Counted from the first letter of the stretch, positions 7,797-16,685 are shown. The stretch: DNA of 64,000 bases from RHKX01 sp046330415 (GCA_046330415.1 JAXLSW010000010.1:147634-211633), one strand, 5' to 3'. Notes: generated by a model not told the origin, from the sequence alone. Numbers and translations: made by a program.

Positions 7797-8943
7797 GGGA
7801 CGTATTTGTCATCGGCACGGGGATGACGCGGTTCACGAAGTACGAGGACGTCGACTCCGTCGCTCTCGGCGAGCAGGCGGTCGCCGAGGCGATCTCCGAC
7901 GCGGAGATCGAGACGGCGCAGGTCGACGCTTTCTACGCGGGGCATGTGCATGGTGGAGCCGTGGCCGGTGAGCGCGTCGGCGCGGCGACCGGGCTGGCCG
8001 GGATCCCGACGCTCAACCTCGAGAACGCGTGTGCCAGCGGCACCACGGCGGTCGTCGAAGCGGCCTACGCGATTCGCGCCGGTCGCTATGACTGTGTCGT
8101 CGCATGCGGCTTCGAGCAGATGTCGACGCTGAAGGGGATGATCGCCCCCTCACCGGGCGACTACGAGGGCGCGCTCGGCCTCGTCTTCCCCGCGTGGCAC
8201 GCGATGCGCGCCCGGATGTACGCCGAGGAGTACGGCCTCACGCGCGAGCAGCTGTCCGCTGTGGCGGTCAAGAATCGAGCGAACGGCGCACGTAATCCCC
8301 TCTCGCACATGCGGGAGGAGGTGACCGAGGAGCAGGTCAGCGGATCGCGCTCGATCGCGACGCCGCTGAACCTCTTCGACTGCTGCCCCAAGAGCGATGG
8401 TGCGGCCGCGGTCGTCCTCGGCTCGTCCCAGTTCCTCGAGCATGCGCGTCGCCTCCACGGGCGCGCGATCAAGGTCGCGGGCCTCGGACTGCAGTCCGGC
8501 CGCGCCGATGGGCTCTACGAGCCGCTGTTCGAGGACATCACCCATCGCACGGCGGTGGACGCCTACGCCGAGGCCGGCATCGGTCCCGCCGACGTGGACT
8601 TCGCGGAGGTCCACGACTGCTTCACGATCGCCGAAGGGCTGCGCGTGGAGGGACTCGGCCTCGCCGAGCAGGGGACCTACTACAAGCAGCTCGAGGCGGA
8701 TGGCCGGTGGTTGATGGAGGGTGAGACCCCGATCAACGCGAGCGGCGGGCTTCTCGCCAAGGGTCACCCGGTCGGTGCGACCGGAGTCGCCCAGGTCCAC
8801 GAGCTCGTCACCCAGATGCGCGGCGACGCGGGCGAGCGCCAGCTCGATCGCGTCGACGTCGGCTTGGAACCCACACCCGCGGCGGCTCCGTGCCCGGGAC
8901 GGAGGGCGGCAGTTGCGGCGTGATCATCTGCACCGGGGACTGA
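7793..8943 (+). CDS. Thiolase family protein (acetyl-CoA acetyltransferase / Ltp2-like aldolase), C-terminal frameshift
   Basis: Thiolase-fold protein. The nucleophile-loop Cys is at residue 80 (ENACASG), with HDCFTIAEG in the middle and GGLLAKGHPVGATG near residue 325. As written, the frame ends at 8923 with an atypical Arg/Pro/Ala tail. Deleting a one-base shift near 8870-8880 restores a normal end (GGSVPGTEGGSCGVIICTGD) that stops at 8943, so I extend the gene there and suspect a one-base sequencing error. Pairing with DUF35 favours a lipid-transfer-type thiolase or retro-aldolase over a biosynthetic thiolase. Its substrate would be an acyl-CoA made by the CoA-transferase downstream. Confidence 0.83.
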
Positions 8944-8953
8944 GCACGCCGGG

Positions 8954-9718
8954 ATGGTCATGACGGTCACGCGCGTCGCCACCGCAGATCACGATGCGAC
9001 GGTGGTCGTCGGCGGATCGGGACCCCCGATGCTGCTGATCCACGCGATCGGGCTCGATCACCGCATGTGGTCGGGGGTGACCGAGGTCATGGCCGCCGAG
9101 GCGACGACGATCAGCTACGACCTTCGCGGCTTCGGCGGCTCCGTGCCCGCCCCGCCCGCGGGCTCGATCGCGGAGCTCGCCGATGACGCTGCCGCCGTGC
9201 TGGAGGCCACCGCCGCCGAGCCGGCGCACGTCGTCGGGCTGTCGATCGGTGGTGCGGTCGCTCAGGAGCTCGCGCTCCGCCACCCGCACCTGGTCGCCAA
9301 GCTCTCCCTCTGCGCGACGCTCTGCAAGGGCCAGGAGGTCGCCCGTCAGCGCGCCGAGCAGGCGGAGCACGACGGCGTCGGCTCCCAGGTGGAGTCGACC
9401 CTGGAGCGCTGGTTCACGCCCGCGGCGTCGGCCGAGGCCGTCGCCTACGCCGAGGGCTGCCTGCGCAGCCTCGACGTCCCCCACTGGGCCGCCTGTTGGC
9501 GGGCGCTCGCCGATCTCGACACGAAGTCCCGCCTCGCCACCCTCGACGTTCCGGCACACGTGATCGTCGGGAACCTCGACTCCTCCACGCCGGTGTCCGT
9601 CGCGCGCGAGATCGCTGAGGCTATCCCCGGCGCCACGCTCGGCGTGATCGACGACGGGCCACACATGCTGAGTCTCGAGACCCCCGAACAGCTCGCGAGG
9701 GAGATCGCGCGAACATGA
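8954..9718 (+). CDS. Alpha/beta hydrolase, candidate N-formylmaleamate deformylase or enol-lactonase-like
   Basis: Hydrolase of 254 residues with a canonical fold: oxyanion region LLIHAIGLDHRMW, nucleophile elbow GLSIGG (Ser97), acid Asp209 in GNLDSSTP and His237 in DDGPHM. Overall it resembles 3-oxoadipate enol-lactonase and NicD/PicE N-formylmaleamate deformylases. In a 2,5-dihydroxypyridine route the dioxygenase product must be deformylated to maleamate, and this is the only suitable hydrolase nearby. The stop overlaps the CoA-transferase start by four bases. The family is sure; the substrate is inferred from neighbours. Confidence 0.8.
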   Translation: MVMTVTRVATADHDATVVVGGSGPPMLLIHAIGLDHRMWSGVTEVMAAEATTISYDLRGFGGSVPAPPAGSIAELADDAAAVLEATAAEPAHVVGLSIGGAVAQELALRHPHLVAKLSLCATLCKGQEVARQRAEQAEHDGVGSQVESTLERWFTPAASAEAVAYAEGCLRSLDVPHWAACWRALADLDTKSRLATLDVPAHVIVGNLDSSTPVSVAREIAEAIPGATLGVIDDGPHMLSLETPEQLAREIART

Positions 9719-10989
9719 ATGCAGAGACCCCACAACACGCTCAAGGCGCCCATGAGGCCCACGATCCGGCGGGACCCCTGAGCCACCTGACGGTGCTCGA
9801 TTTCACCCAGTTCCTCGCCGGCCCGTACGCGACTCAGGTCCTGGCCGACCTGGGGGCGACCGTGATCAAGCTCGAGTCGAGCAAGGGAGACATGACCCGC
9901 GGTGTGGCACCTCACTTCGTGGGGCCCAACAGCGCCTACTTCTGGAGCCTCAACCGCGGCAAGAAGAGCATCGTCATCGACCTCAAGGACGATCGGGGGA
10001 AGGATCTCTGCCTGCGGCTCGTCGAGCGCACGGACATCCTCGTTGAGAACTTCCGCCCTGGGGTGATGGATCGCCTCGGCCTCGGCTACGAGACGCTGCG
10101 CGAGCGGAACCCCGGGCTCGTGTACTGCGCCATCAGCGGGTTCGGCCAGACGGGTCCGATGCGCGAGCGGCCTGCCTACGACGCGATCGTCCAGGCGATG
10201 TCGGGCACCATGAGCCTCACCGGTGAGCCCGATCGCCCGCCGGTGATCATCGGCCCGCCCGTCGGCGACATCGTGGCCGGGCTCTACGGGATGATCGGCG
10301 CTCTGGCGGCCGTCGGCGAGCGCGATCGCACAGGGCACGGCCGCTACGTCGACGTCGCCATGTTCGACTCGCAGCTGGCGACGCTGTCCTACCACGCCGT
10401 CTACCACCTGGTCTCCGGCATCGTTCCCGTCGCCCAGGGGCGGCGCCACGTGAGCCTTCCCACCTACAGGTCCTACACCTGCGCCGATGGTGCGGACGTT
10501 TTCGTCACCGCGAACACCGAGGGGATGTGGGGGCTGCTGTGCGACGTGCTCGGCCTCTCGGAGCTGAAGACCGACCCCCGGTTCGTCGTCAACGCCGACC
10601 GGCTCGAGCACAAGGAGGAGCTCTGGGCGTTGCTCGAGGAGCGCTTCATGACCAGGCCCGCGCACGAGTGGGCGACCGCTCTGATGGAGGCCGGTGTCCC
10701 CGCCTCGGTGATCAACACCCTCGACCGGGCGTTCGCCGAGCCGCAGGCGGATGCGAGGGACATGGTCGTCCCGGTCGTGGACTCGCTCGGGAACCGGACC
10801 CGCACGGTCGCGAACCCGATAAAGCTCAGCGATCACGAGGCGGCCGAGCACACGGTTCCCCAGCTTGGCGAGCACTCGGCGGAGGTCCTTCGATCCGTGC
10901 TCGACATGAGCGCGGAGCAGATCGAGCCCCTAATCGAGGCCGGGGTCGTGAGCGAGGCGTCGGCCTCCGAGCCAGAGGACGAGGGCTGA
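9715..10989 (+). CDS. Family III CoA-transferase (CaiB/BaiF)
   Basis: CoA-transferase of 424 residues. The N-terminus has the family signature DFTQFLAGPYATQVLADLGA and VIKLE. The catalytic Asp lies in YVDVAMFDSQL, and GFGQTGP is the conserved glycine-rich loop. It moves CoA between carboxylic acids (donor often succinyl- or acetyl-CoA) through an aspartyl-CoA thioester. It overlaps the alpha/beta hydrolase gene before it and is followed two bases later by a DUF1330 gene. It would activate a pathway acid for the thiolase/DUF35 pair. No such step exists in the textbook picolinate or nicotinate routes, so it marks a variant or a side-chain branch. Confidence 0.88.
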   Translation: MNAETPQHAQGAHEAHDPAGPLSHLTVLDFTQFLAGPYATQVLADLGATVIKLESSKGDMTRGVAPHFVGPNSAYFWSLNRGKKSIVIDLKDDRGKDLCLRLVERTDILVENFRPGVMDRLGLGYETLRERNPGLVYCAISGFGQTGPMRERPAYDAIVQAMSGTMSLTGEPDRPPVIIGPPVGDIVAGLYGMIGALAAVGERDRTGHGRYVDVAMFDSQLATLSYHAVYHLVSGIVPVAQGRRHVSLPTYRSYTCADGADVFVTANTEGMWGLLCDVLGLSELKTDPRFVVNADRLEHKEELWALLEERFMTRPAHEWATALMEAGVPASVINTLDRAFAEPQADARDMVVPVVDSLGNRTRTVANPIKLSDHEAAEHTVPQLGEHSAEVLRSVLDMSAEQIEPLIEAGVVSEASASEPEDEG

Positions 10990-10991
10990 CG

Positions 10992-11297
10992 ATGGCCGTC
11001 TACGTGATCTCGGACGTCACGGTCCTCGACGAGGACGCGTTCGTCGCCTACAAGGAGGCGGTCCCGGCGGTGCTCGCCGCCCACGACGTCGAGTACGTGG
11101 TCCGCGGCGGCCGGCCGACCCAGCTCGAGGGCAGCTGGGACACGGAGCGCGTCGTCGTCCTGCGCTTTCGCGATCGCGAGCACGTCGATCGCTGGTACGA
11201 GTCACCCGAGTACCAGCACCTGGTGTCCCTGCGGCAGGGTGCGGCGGAGGTCTCGGCTGTGGTGGTCGATGGTTACGAGCGGGAAGCGAAGAGCTAA
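10992..11297 (+). CDS. DUF1330 family protein
   Basis: Protein of 101 residues with a dimeric ferredoxin-like (alpha/beta barrel) fold. Motifs are typical of DUF1330: YKEAVPAVLAAH, a VVRGG turn, VVLRFRDREH and WYESPEYQ. The biochemical role is not established; members often sit in catabolic operons. It lies two bases after the CoA-transferase and 15 bases before the isochorismatase-like gene, in the same transcript. No catalytic assignment can be made. Confidence 0.8.
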   Translation: MAVYVISDVTVLDEDAFVAYKEAVPAVLAAHDVEYVVRGGRPTQLEGSWDTERVVVLRFRDREHVDRWYESPEYQHLVSLRQGAAEVSAVVVDGYEREAKS

Positions 11298-11312
11298 GCA
11301 AGGAGAACTCGA

Positions 11313-11951
11313 ATGACGGATGAGAAGGAGTCGCAGGAGCAGGTCAAGTTCGGTGGCAGCCTCGCCCGAGGAAGCACCCCCGCGGTCATCGTCGTCGATC
11401 TGACGATCGGCTTCACCGATCCCAAGGGCACGTTCGGCTCAGACCTCGACGACGTCGTGGAGCAGACGGTCCGGGTCCTCGAAGCGGCCCGGGAGCGCGG
11501 TCACCTGGTGATCTACTCGACGGTCGGCTACGACCCGAGCCTGCGCGACGTGAACGTTCCGATCCAGAAGGCTCCGGCCGCGACGAAGATGCTCAACGGC
11601 ATGGACGCATCCATCCTCGACCCCCGCCTCGGCAGGCGTGAGGAGGAGGTCGTGATCCACAAGCGCGCGCCGTCGGCGTTGTTCGGCACGTCCGTGCCCG
11701 CGCTCCTGCTGGGCAACCACATCGACACGGTCGTGCTCTGCGGCGCGGTGACCAGCGGCTGCATCCGGGCGACGTGCGTGGACCTCTACTCCTACGAGAT
11801 GCCGACCCTGATCCCGCTGCAGTGCGTCGGCGATCGTGAGCAGGCTCCGCACGAGGCCAACCTCTACGACATGCAGGCCAAGTACGCGGACGTCATCGAC
11901 GTCGAGGACGCGATCGGGTACCTGCGCGACACCGGTGCCGATGCCGGCTGA
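11313..11951 (+). CDS. Isochorismatase-family cysteine hydrolase, probable maleamate amidohydrolase (NicF/PicF-like)
   Basis: Amidohydrolase of 212 residues. The Asp-Lys-Cys triad falls at Asp29 (VIVVDLTIGF), Lys117 (VIHKRAPS) and Cys150 (TSGCIRATCVD). As I recall, NicF maleamate amidohydrolase uses the same residue numbers, which is striking though not proof. It would hydrolyse maleamate to maleate and ammonia, after ring opening and deformylation. A strong SD (AAGGAG) precedes the ATG. The amidase gene overlaps its 3' end. Related N-carbamoylsarcosine amidases and nicotinamidases are the main alternatives. Confidence 0.83.
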   Translation: MTDEKESQEQVKFGGSLARGSTPAVIVVDLTIGFTDPKGTFGSDLDDVVEQTVRVLEAARERGHLVIYSTVGYDPSLRDVNVPIQKAPAATKMLNGMDASILDPRLGRREEEVVIHKRAPSALFGTSVPALLLGNHIDTVVLCGAVTSGCIRATCVDLYSYEMPTLIPLQCVGDREQAPHEANLYDMQAKYADVIDVEDAIGYLRDTGADAG

Positions 11952-13410
11952 GCCGGCTGAGCCGATGCCGGCCGACGCAGGGCCGCTGCGCTCACCGCTG
12001 CTCGCCCTCGACGCCGTCGCCCTCGTCGAGGGCTACCGCTCCCGCCGGATCTCGCCGGTCGAGGTGGTGGACGCGGTCCTGGATCAGATCGAGGCGTACA
12101 ACCCGACCCTGAACGCGTTCGTCACCGTGAGCGGCGAGGCGGCGCGAGAGCAGGCGAGGTCGGCCGAACGCGCGTACCGCGAAGGCGGGGATCACCACCC
12201 GCCGCTGCTCGGCGTTCCCTACTCCGTCAAGGACACGATCCTGACCGCGGGCGTGCGGACGACGATGGGCTCGCGAACGCTCGCCGAGTGGGTCCCGGCC
12301 GTCGATGCCCCGGTGGTCGAGCGGATGCGCGCGGCCGGGGCGATCTTCCTCGGCAAGACCAACACCCCCGAGTTCGGCTGGAAGCTGGAGACGACCAACC
12401 CGCTGGTCGGTACGACGCGCAACCCGTGGGATCCGGCGCTGACCCCGGGCGGCTCGAGCGGCGGGGCCGCGGTCGCGGTCGCGATGGGCATGGGCCCGAT
12501 CGCCATCGCCTCCGACACGGCCGGCTCGATCCGGGTGCCGGGGTCGTTCTGCGGGGTCGTCGGGTACAAGCCCTCGTTCGGGCGCATCCCGTTCGCGCCC
12601 GGCGGGCCGATCGAGTCGCTGGGCCATGTCGGGGTGCTGGCGCGCTCCGTCCGCGACGTCGCCCTCGTGCTCGAGACGACGGCCGGCCCCGACGAGCGCG
12701 ACCGCTTCAGCCTCACGGGACCCGTGCCGCCGTTCGCGGCCGAGCTCGAGCCGGCGGCAGGCCCCCTGAGCGCGGCGTGGAGCGAGGACCTCGGGTTCGC
12801 GCCGGTGGAGTCGGCGACGGTGGAGATCTCCGAGCGTGCAGCCCGCGATCTCGCCCCCTCGGCCTGGGAGCTGTCGGAGCTCGAGCTGAGCGTGGAGGAT
12901 CCGATCGAATGCATCGAGGTGCTGCTCGCCGCGGCGATGGCCGCGGCGGCCGGTGACTCGCTCGACGAGGTGAGATCCGTGATCGATCCCGAGCGCCTCG
13001 AGGTCGTCGAGCGGGGGCTGCAGACGAGCGGTGCCGCCGTCGCCGGCGTCAACACGCGGCGGGCCGCGCTCGTCGAGGCTCTGCGGGTCGCGTTCGGCGA
13101 TCGGGACCTGATCGTCACCCCGGCGGTGCCGCTGCCACCGTTCGCCGCCGGGCAGACCGCGCCGGATGCCGTCGGCGGCAGGGCCACGCCGTGGCTTCGG
13201 TGGGGTGGTCTCAGCTACCCGTTCAACCTCACCGGCCAGCCCGCCATCTCCCTGCCGTGTGGTCTCGACGCTCGCGGGCTGCCTGTCGGGATGCAGCTGG
13301 TCGGCCGCCAGCACGCCGATTCGACCGTCCTGTGCGCGGCGGCCGCGGTCGAGCGGGCCATGCCGTGGGCGGATCGCTGGCCGGCGTCGATCGCCGAGCC
13401 GGGCACCTGA
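11941..13410 (+). CDS. Amidase signature family protein
   Basis: Amidase of 489 residues with the Ser-cisSer-Lys triad: Lys97 in YSVKDTI, Ser172 in GGSSGG and Ser196 in DTAGSIRVPGSFCG. It hydrolyses a carboxamide to acid plus ammonia or amine. I start at ATG 11941, overlapping the previous gene by 11 bases; ATG 11965 is an alternative. The stop overlaps the next start (TGATG). It could release a carboxylate from an amide of the growth substrate (for example a pyridine carboxamide), feeding the acid to the Mo-hydroxylase and decarboxylase. GatA is excluded by the lack of GatB/GatC and by context. Confidence 0.87.
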   Translation: MPAEPAEPMPADAGPLRSPLLALDAVALVEGYRSRRISPVEVVDAVLDQIEAYNPTLNAFVTVSGEAAREQARSAERAYREGGDHHPPLLGVPYSVKDTILTAGVRTTMGSRTLAEWVPAVDAPVVERMRAAGAIFLGKTNTPEFGWKLETTNPLVGTTRNPWDPALTPGGSSGGAAVAVAMGMGPIAIASDTAGSIRVPGSFCGVVGYKPSFGRIPFAPGGPIESLGHVGVLARSVRDVALVLETTAGPDERDRFSLTGPVPPFAAELEPAAGPLSAAWSEDLGFAPVESATVEISERAARDLAPSAWELSELELSVEDPIECIEVLLAAAMAAAAGDSLDEVRSVIDPERLEVVERGLQTSGAAVAGVNTRRAALVEALRVAFGDRDLIVTPAVPLPPFAAGQTAPDAVGGRATPWLRWGGLSYPFNLTGQPAISLPCGLDARGLPVGMQLVGRQHADSTVLCAAAAVERAMPWADRWPASIAEPGT

Positions 13411-14342
13411 TGAGCGCGGTCACCCCTTGGAAGGTGGCCGTGGAGGAGCACGTGATGCTGCCCGAGGGTCCGACGGACGCGTTGCTCGCGTTCATGGACG
13501 AATCCGCGATCGAGCGGATGATCCTCTCCCCGGGGGGACCCGGTGTGCAGGCCGAGGCGGATCCGGTGCGCGCGGCGGTCGAGGCCCGAGCGGCCAACGA
13601 CGCGATGGCCGATGCCATCGCCGGGCATCCCGATCGCTGGAGCGCCTTCGCCACCCTGCCGATGCAGGATCCCGATGCCGCCTGCGAGGAGCTCGAACGC
13701 GCCGTCGCCGAGCTCGGTCTCTGCGGGCCGCTGGTCAACGGCTACAGCGCCGCCGCTGACCCCGAGTCGGCCCTCTACTACGACGACCGCAGATACGACG
13801 ACTTCTGGGAGCGGCTGCAGGACCTCGGGGTCCCCTTCTACCTGCACCCTCGCGACCCGCTGCCGAGCCAGCAGCGCGCCTACGAGGGACACCCCGAGCT
13901 GCTCGGCGCGGCGTGGGGCTTCGGCGCGGAGACGGCCCTCCATGCGCTGCGGCTGATCGTCGGTGGCGTCTTCGACAGGTTCCCGCGGGTGCAGATCGTG
14001 CTGGGACACCTCGGCGAGACGCTTCCGTTCGCCATCGGTCGCACGGCGGCTCGGCTGCGCGACCAGACTCTGGACATCGCCAAACCGGTCGATGCATACT
14101 TCCGCGAGCACTTCCACGTGACGACCAGCGGACACTTCAACGAACCGGCCTTGGTCGCCTCGATCATGGAGATGGGGGTCGACCGAGTCATGTTCGCCCT
14201 GGACCATCCTTTCGCCGACGCCGCCGTGGGTAACGCATGGTTCGACGCCCTCGACCTCGAGCCCGCCGACCGGGAGCTGCTCGGCCGGGACAACGCGATG
14301 CGGCTCTTCGGCCTCGGGGGAAGGGGGGAGGCGACCGCATGA
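13410..14342 (+). CDS. Amidohydrolase-2 family non-oxidative decarboxylase (gamma-resorcylate / PicC-like)
   Basis: Protein of 310 residues, closely resembling gamma-resorcylate decarboxylase along its length: VAVEEHVMLPE at the N-terminus (metal ligands Glu12, His14), FYLHPRDPLP (His146), VLGHLGE and FALDHPFAD (Asp265). These metal-dependent enzymes remove CO2 from hydroxylated aromatic acids without a cofactor. PicC, a member of this family, decarboxylates 3,6-dihydroxypicolinate to 2,5-dihydroxypyridine, the substrate of NicX-type dioxygenases, which are encoded here too. That makes a picolinate-type route the best explanation. Alternatives are a resorcylate or ACMS-type decarboxylase. It overlaps the amidase before it and xdhC after it. 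Confidence 0.82.
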   Translation: MSAVTPWKVAVEEHVMLPEGPTDALLAFMDESAIERMILSPGGPGVQAEADPVRAAVEARAANDAMADAIAGHPDRWSAFATLPMQDPDAACEELERAVAELGLCGPLVNGYSAAADPESALYYDDRRYDDFWERLQDLGVPFYLHPRDPLPSQQRAYEGHPELLGAAWGFGAETALHALRLIVGGVFDRFPRVQIVLGHLGETLPFAIGRTAARLRDQTLDIAKPVDAYFREHFHVTTSGHFNEPALVASIMEMGVDRVMFALDHPFADAAVGNAWFDALDLEPADRELLGRDNAMRLFGLGGRGEATA

Positions 14343-15446
14343 GGGAGGTGCTGGAGGAGCTTCAGGAGTGGAGCGAGGCGGGAGAGCGGATCGCGGTCGC
14401 GACCGTCGTCCGCACCCGCCGTTCGGCACCGCGGCCCCCCGGGGCGAAGATGGCGATCAACGAACGCAGCGAGATCGCCGGGGCGGTCTCCGGCGGCTGC
14501 GTCGAGGGCGCCGTCGCCGAGGCGGCGCTCGATCTGCTGCGGGGCGGCAGTGGGCCGCGGATGCTCAGCTTCGGGATCGCCGATTCCGAGGCCTGGGACG
14601 TCGGCTTGCCCTGCGGCGGGGAGATCGACGTCTTCGTCGAGGGGCATGACGCGATGAGCGACGCGAGCCCGCAGGCCGAGCTCGCCAGGCTCGCGAGCGA
14701 GGGCGCTCGCGGGGCGCTGGCGACCGTGGTCGGGCCGGAAGGCCACCCGGAGATCGGGCGGAAGCTGCTGGTGCGCGAGGACGGCTCGATCTCGGGAGGG
14801 CTGGGCGCGGATGCGCTCGACGAGGCGGCGGGAGCGGCCGGTGAGGAGCTGCTGTGGGCAGAGCGCTCGGAGCTGCGCGAGCTCGAGGGCGCCGAGGTGT
14901 TCTTCGAGGTCGTCGGCCCGGCGCCGCGGATCTTCGTCCTCGGCGCGGTCGATTACACGGCCGCGCTCTGCAAGCTCGCCGATGCGACGGGCTGGCGCCC
15001 CTACGTATGTGACCCGCGGACCGCGTTCGCGACCCGGGATCGTTTCCCCGAGGCGGAGGAGGTGATCGCCGCCTGGCCGGACAGAGCGTTCGAGCGGCGA
15101 CAGCATCGACCGCGCGACCTACATCGTCGTCCTGCCCACGACGCCAAGCTCGATGACGCCGCGCTCAGGATCGCGCTCCGGTCGGAGGCCGCCTACGTCG
15201 GTGCGATGGGCGGCCGCTGCGCACCAGGCGGACCGCCGCGAGCTGCTGGAAGGCGGGGCTCACCGAGGCCGAGCTCGAGCGTCTCGCGGCGCCGGTCGGC
15301 CTCGACCTGGGAGCAACCAGCCCCGAGGAGACGGCGCTCTCGATCCTCGCCGAGGTGGTCGCGGTCCGAAACCACCGGGAGGGCAGGAGGGGCTGTGCAA
15401 CTCCAACGGGCGGATCCACCCCGTCCCTGACGAGGCCGGGGCGTGA
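14339..15446 (+). pseudogene. xdhC: XdhC/CoxI family molybdenum hydroxylase maturation factor, reading frame broken near 3' end
   Basis: XdhC-type chaperone that helps sulfurate and insert the Mo cofactor into the hydroxylase. The N-terminal part is intact: VATVVRTRRSAPRPPGAKM, VSGGCVEGAVAEAAL and the Rossmann segment FVLGAVDYTAALCKLADATGW. After about 15085 the frame shifts at least three times. Pieces ATYIVVL, KLDDAALRIALRSEAAYVGA and GLTEAELERLAAPVGLDLG appear in different frames, ending at the TGA at 15446. That TGA overlaps the GTG start of mocA, as expected for an intact operon. The order of pieces is normal, so small sequencing indels are likelier than a dead gene. Confidence 0.82.
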
Positions 15447-16033
15447 TCGCAGGCCTCGTGCTCGCCGCGGGCGAGGGGAGGCGGTTCGGCGGTGCCAAGC
15501 TCGCGGCTGAGCTCGAGGGGGAGTCGGTGCTCGACCACGCGGTCGCCGCGATGCTCGGCGTGCCGGCCATCGAGCGGGTCGTCGTGGTGCTCGGAGCCCA
15601 CGCCGAGAAGGTGCTCGCGAGCTCCGACCTCTCCGAGGTCGAATGGGTCGTCTGCGAGCAATGGAAGGAGGGGATCGCCGCCTCGCTTCGCACCGGGGTG
15701 CAGACCCTCGCGGATGCGGATGCCGAGGCGATCGTGATCACGCTCGGGGATGAGCCGTTGATCACCGCGCAGGCGATCGCGGCGATCGTCGACCGGATCG
15801 ATACCCCGGCGCCGGCGGTCCGCGCGACCTACGACGGGCGCCCCGGCCACCCGGTGCTGATCAAGCGGGAGCTGTTCTCCGAGGTGGGCCGGCTGCACGG
15901 CGACGAGGGTGCCCGCGGCCTCCTCACGGCGACCGGGGCCCTCGAGGTCGAGTGCGGTCAGCTCTGCCGGCCAGACGACATCGACGAGCCGGAGGACTTG
16001 CGGCGGATATCCGCCATCGCTCGCGGGGAGTGA
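15443..16033 (+). CDS. mocA: Molybdenum cofactor nucleotidyltransferase (MocA/MobA-like)
   Basis: Nucleotidyltransferase of 196 residues that attaches CMP (MocA) to molybdopterin, giving the dinucleotide cofactor used by xanthine-dehydrogenase-family enzymes. The NTP-binding motif LAAGEGRRFGGAK is at residues 7-19, with GDEPL in the middle and RPGHPVLIK plus GDEGARGL later. The GTG start at 15443 overlaps the xdhC stop. Placement at the end of a Mo-hydroxylase operon supports the cytidylyltransferase form over MobA, which makes the guanine form. Confidence 0.87.
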   Translation: MIAGLVLAAGEGRRFGGAKLAAELEGESVLDHAVAAMLGVPAIERVVVVLGAHAEKVLASSDLSEVEWVVCEQWKEGIAASLRTGVQTLADADAEAIVITLGDEPLITAQAIAAIVDRIDTPAPAVRATYDGRPGHPVLIKRELFSEVGRLHGDEGARGLLTATGALEVECGQLCRPDDIDEPEDLRRISAIARGE

Positions 16034-16040
16034 CCTGGCG

Positions 16041-16682
16041 TCACTTCTTCTTTCCCCCGTTGCGCTTCGCCTTCACCTTGAAGGTCGCCTTCGCGGGTGA
16101 CGCGTCGGTGTTGCCGCCGGCGTCCGTCGCGCGGACCTCGAGTGTGTGCTTGCCCTTCTTCAGCTTCTTCAGGGTGTGAGGCGACGAGCAGCGGACGAAG
16201 GCGCCCTTGTCCACCTTGCACTCGAAGGTGGAGCCCGTCTCAGTCGCGGTGAACTTGAAGGTCGGCGTCGGGTCCTTCGTCTTCTTCACCGGCTTGAGCA
16301 GGGTCGTGTCCGGAGGTGTCGTGTCGCTCGGCGGCGCGACGCTCGATTCGACGTAGGTGAAGGACGCCGAGCACGCCGAGGGGCCGTCGCCGTCCCCGGG
16401 GTCCACGACCTGAGCCGTCAGCGTCGTGGATGAGTTGTCGGCGACGCTGATCGAGATGCCCGATCCGGAGAAGGTCGCGGCGGATCCGCTCGCGATCGGG
16501 GAGCCGGTGCAGCTTCCGCTCGCGTAGAGGTTCACGGTCGAGCCGCTCGGTGCGGTGCCGCTGATCTCGGGGTTGTTGTCGTTGCCACCCGAGGCGGGGT
16601 TGGAACCGGTGATCGAAGGGGTGGCCGGCAGTGACGGGTCGTCGTTGCTCTCGCACGCGGTGATGGCGAGCGCCTGCGGCTG
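16041..16682 (-). CDS. Secreted Ig-like repeat protein, 5' end apparently missing
   Basis: Roughly 210 residues, low complexity and Ser/Thr/Gly-rich: a bacterial Ig-like segment (SITGSNPASGGNDNNPEISG) followed by a second module with paired cysteines (FECKVDKGAFVRCSS, KKGKHTLEVRATDAGGNTD) and a Lys-rich tail. The same second module occurs in the beta-helix protein at 29-30.7 kb. The visible N-terminus (ALAITACESNDD) looks like the end of a lipoprotein signal with a lipobox Cys, but no start codon or hydrophobic segment precedes it because the frame runs into the hemerythrin gene. The true start is therefore unresolved; the given end is approximate. Function unknown, presumably surface-attached. 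Confidence 0.6.
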   Translation of the reverse strand, partial: QPQALAITACESNDDPSLPATPSITGSNPASGGNDNNPEISGTAPSGSTVNLYASGSCTGSPIASGSAATFSGSGISISVADNSSTTLTAQVVDPGDGDGPSACSASFTYVESSVAPPSDTTPPDTTLLKPVKKTKDPTPTFKFTATETGSTFECKVDKGAFVRCSSPHTLKKLKKGKHTLEVRATDAGGNTDASPAKATFKVKAKRNGGKKK

Positions 16683-16685
16683 GAG

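Noticed and set aside
9445..10875. Long minus-strand open frame over the hydrolase and CoA-transferase genes
   Set aside because: A high-GC shadow of well-supported plus-strand genes, His/Asp/Arg-rich with no domain pattern.
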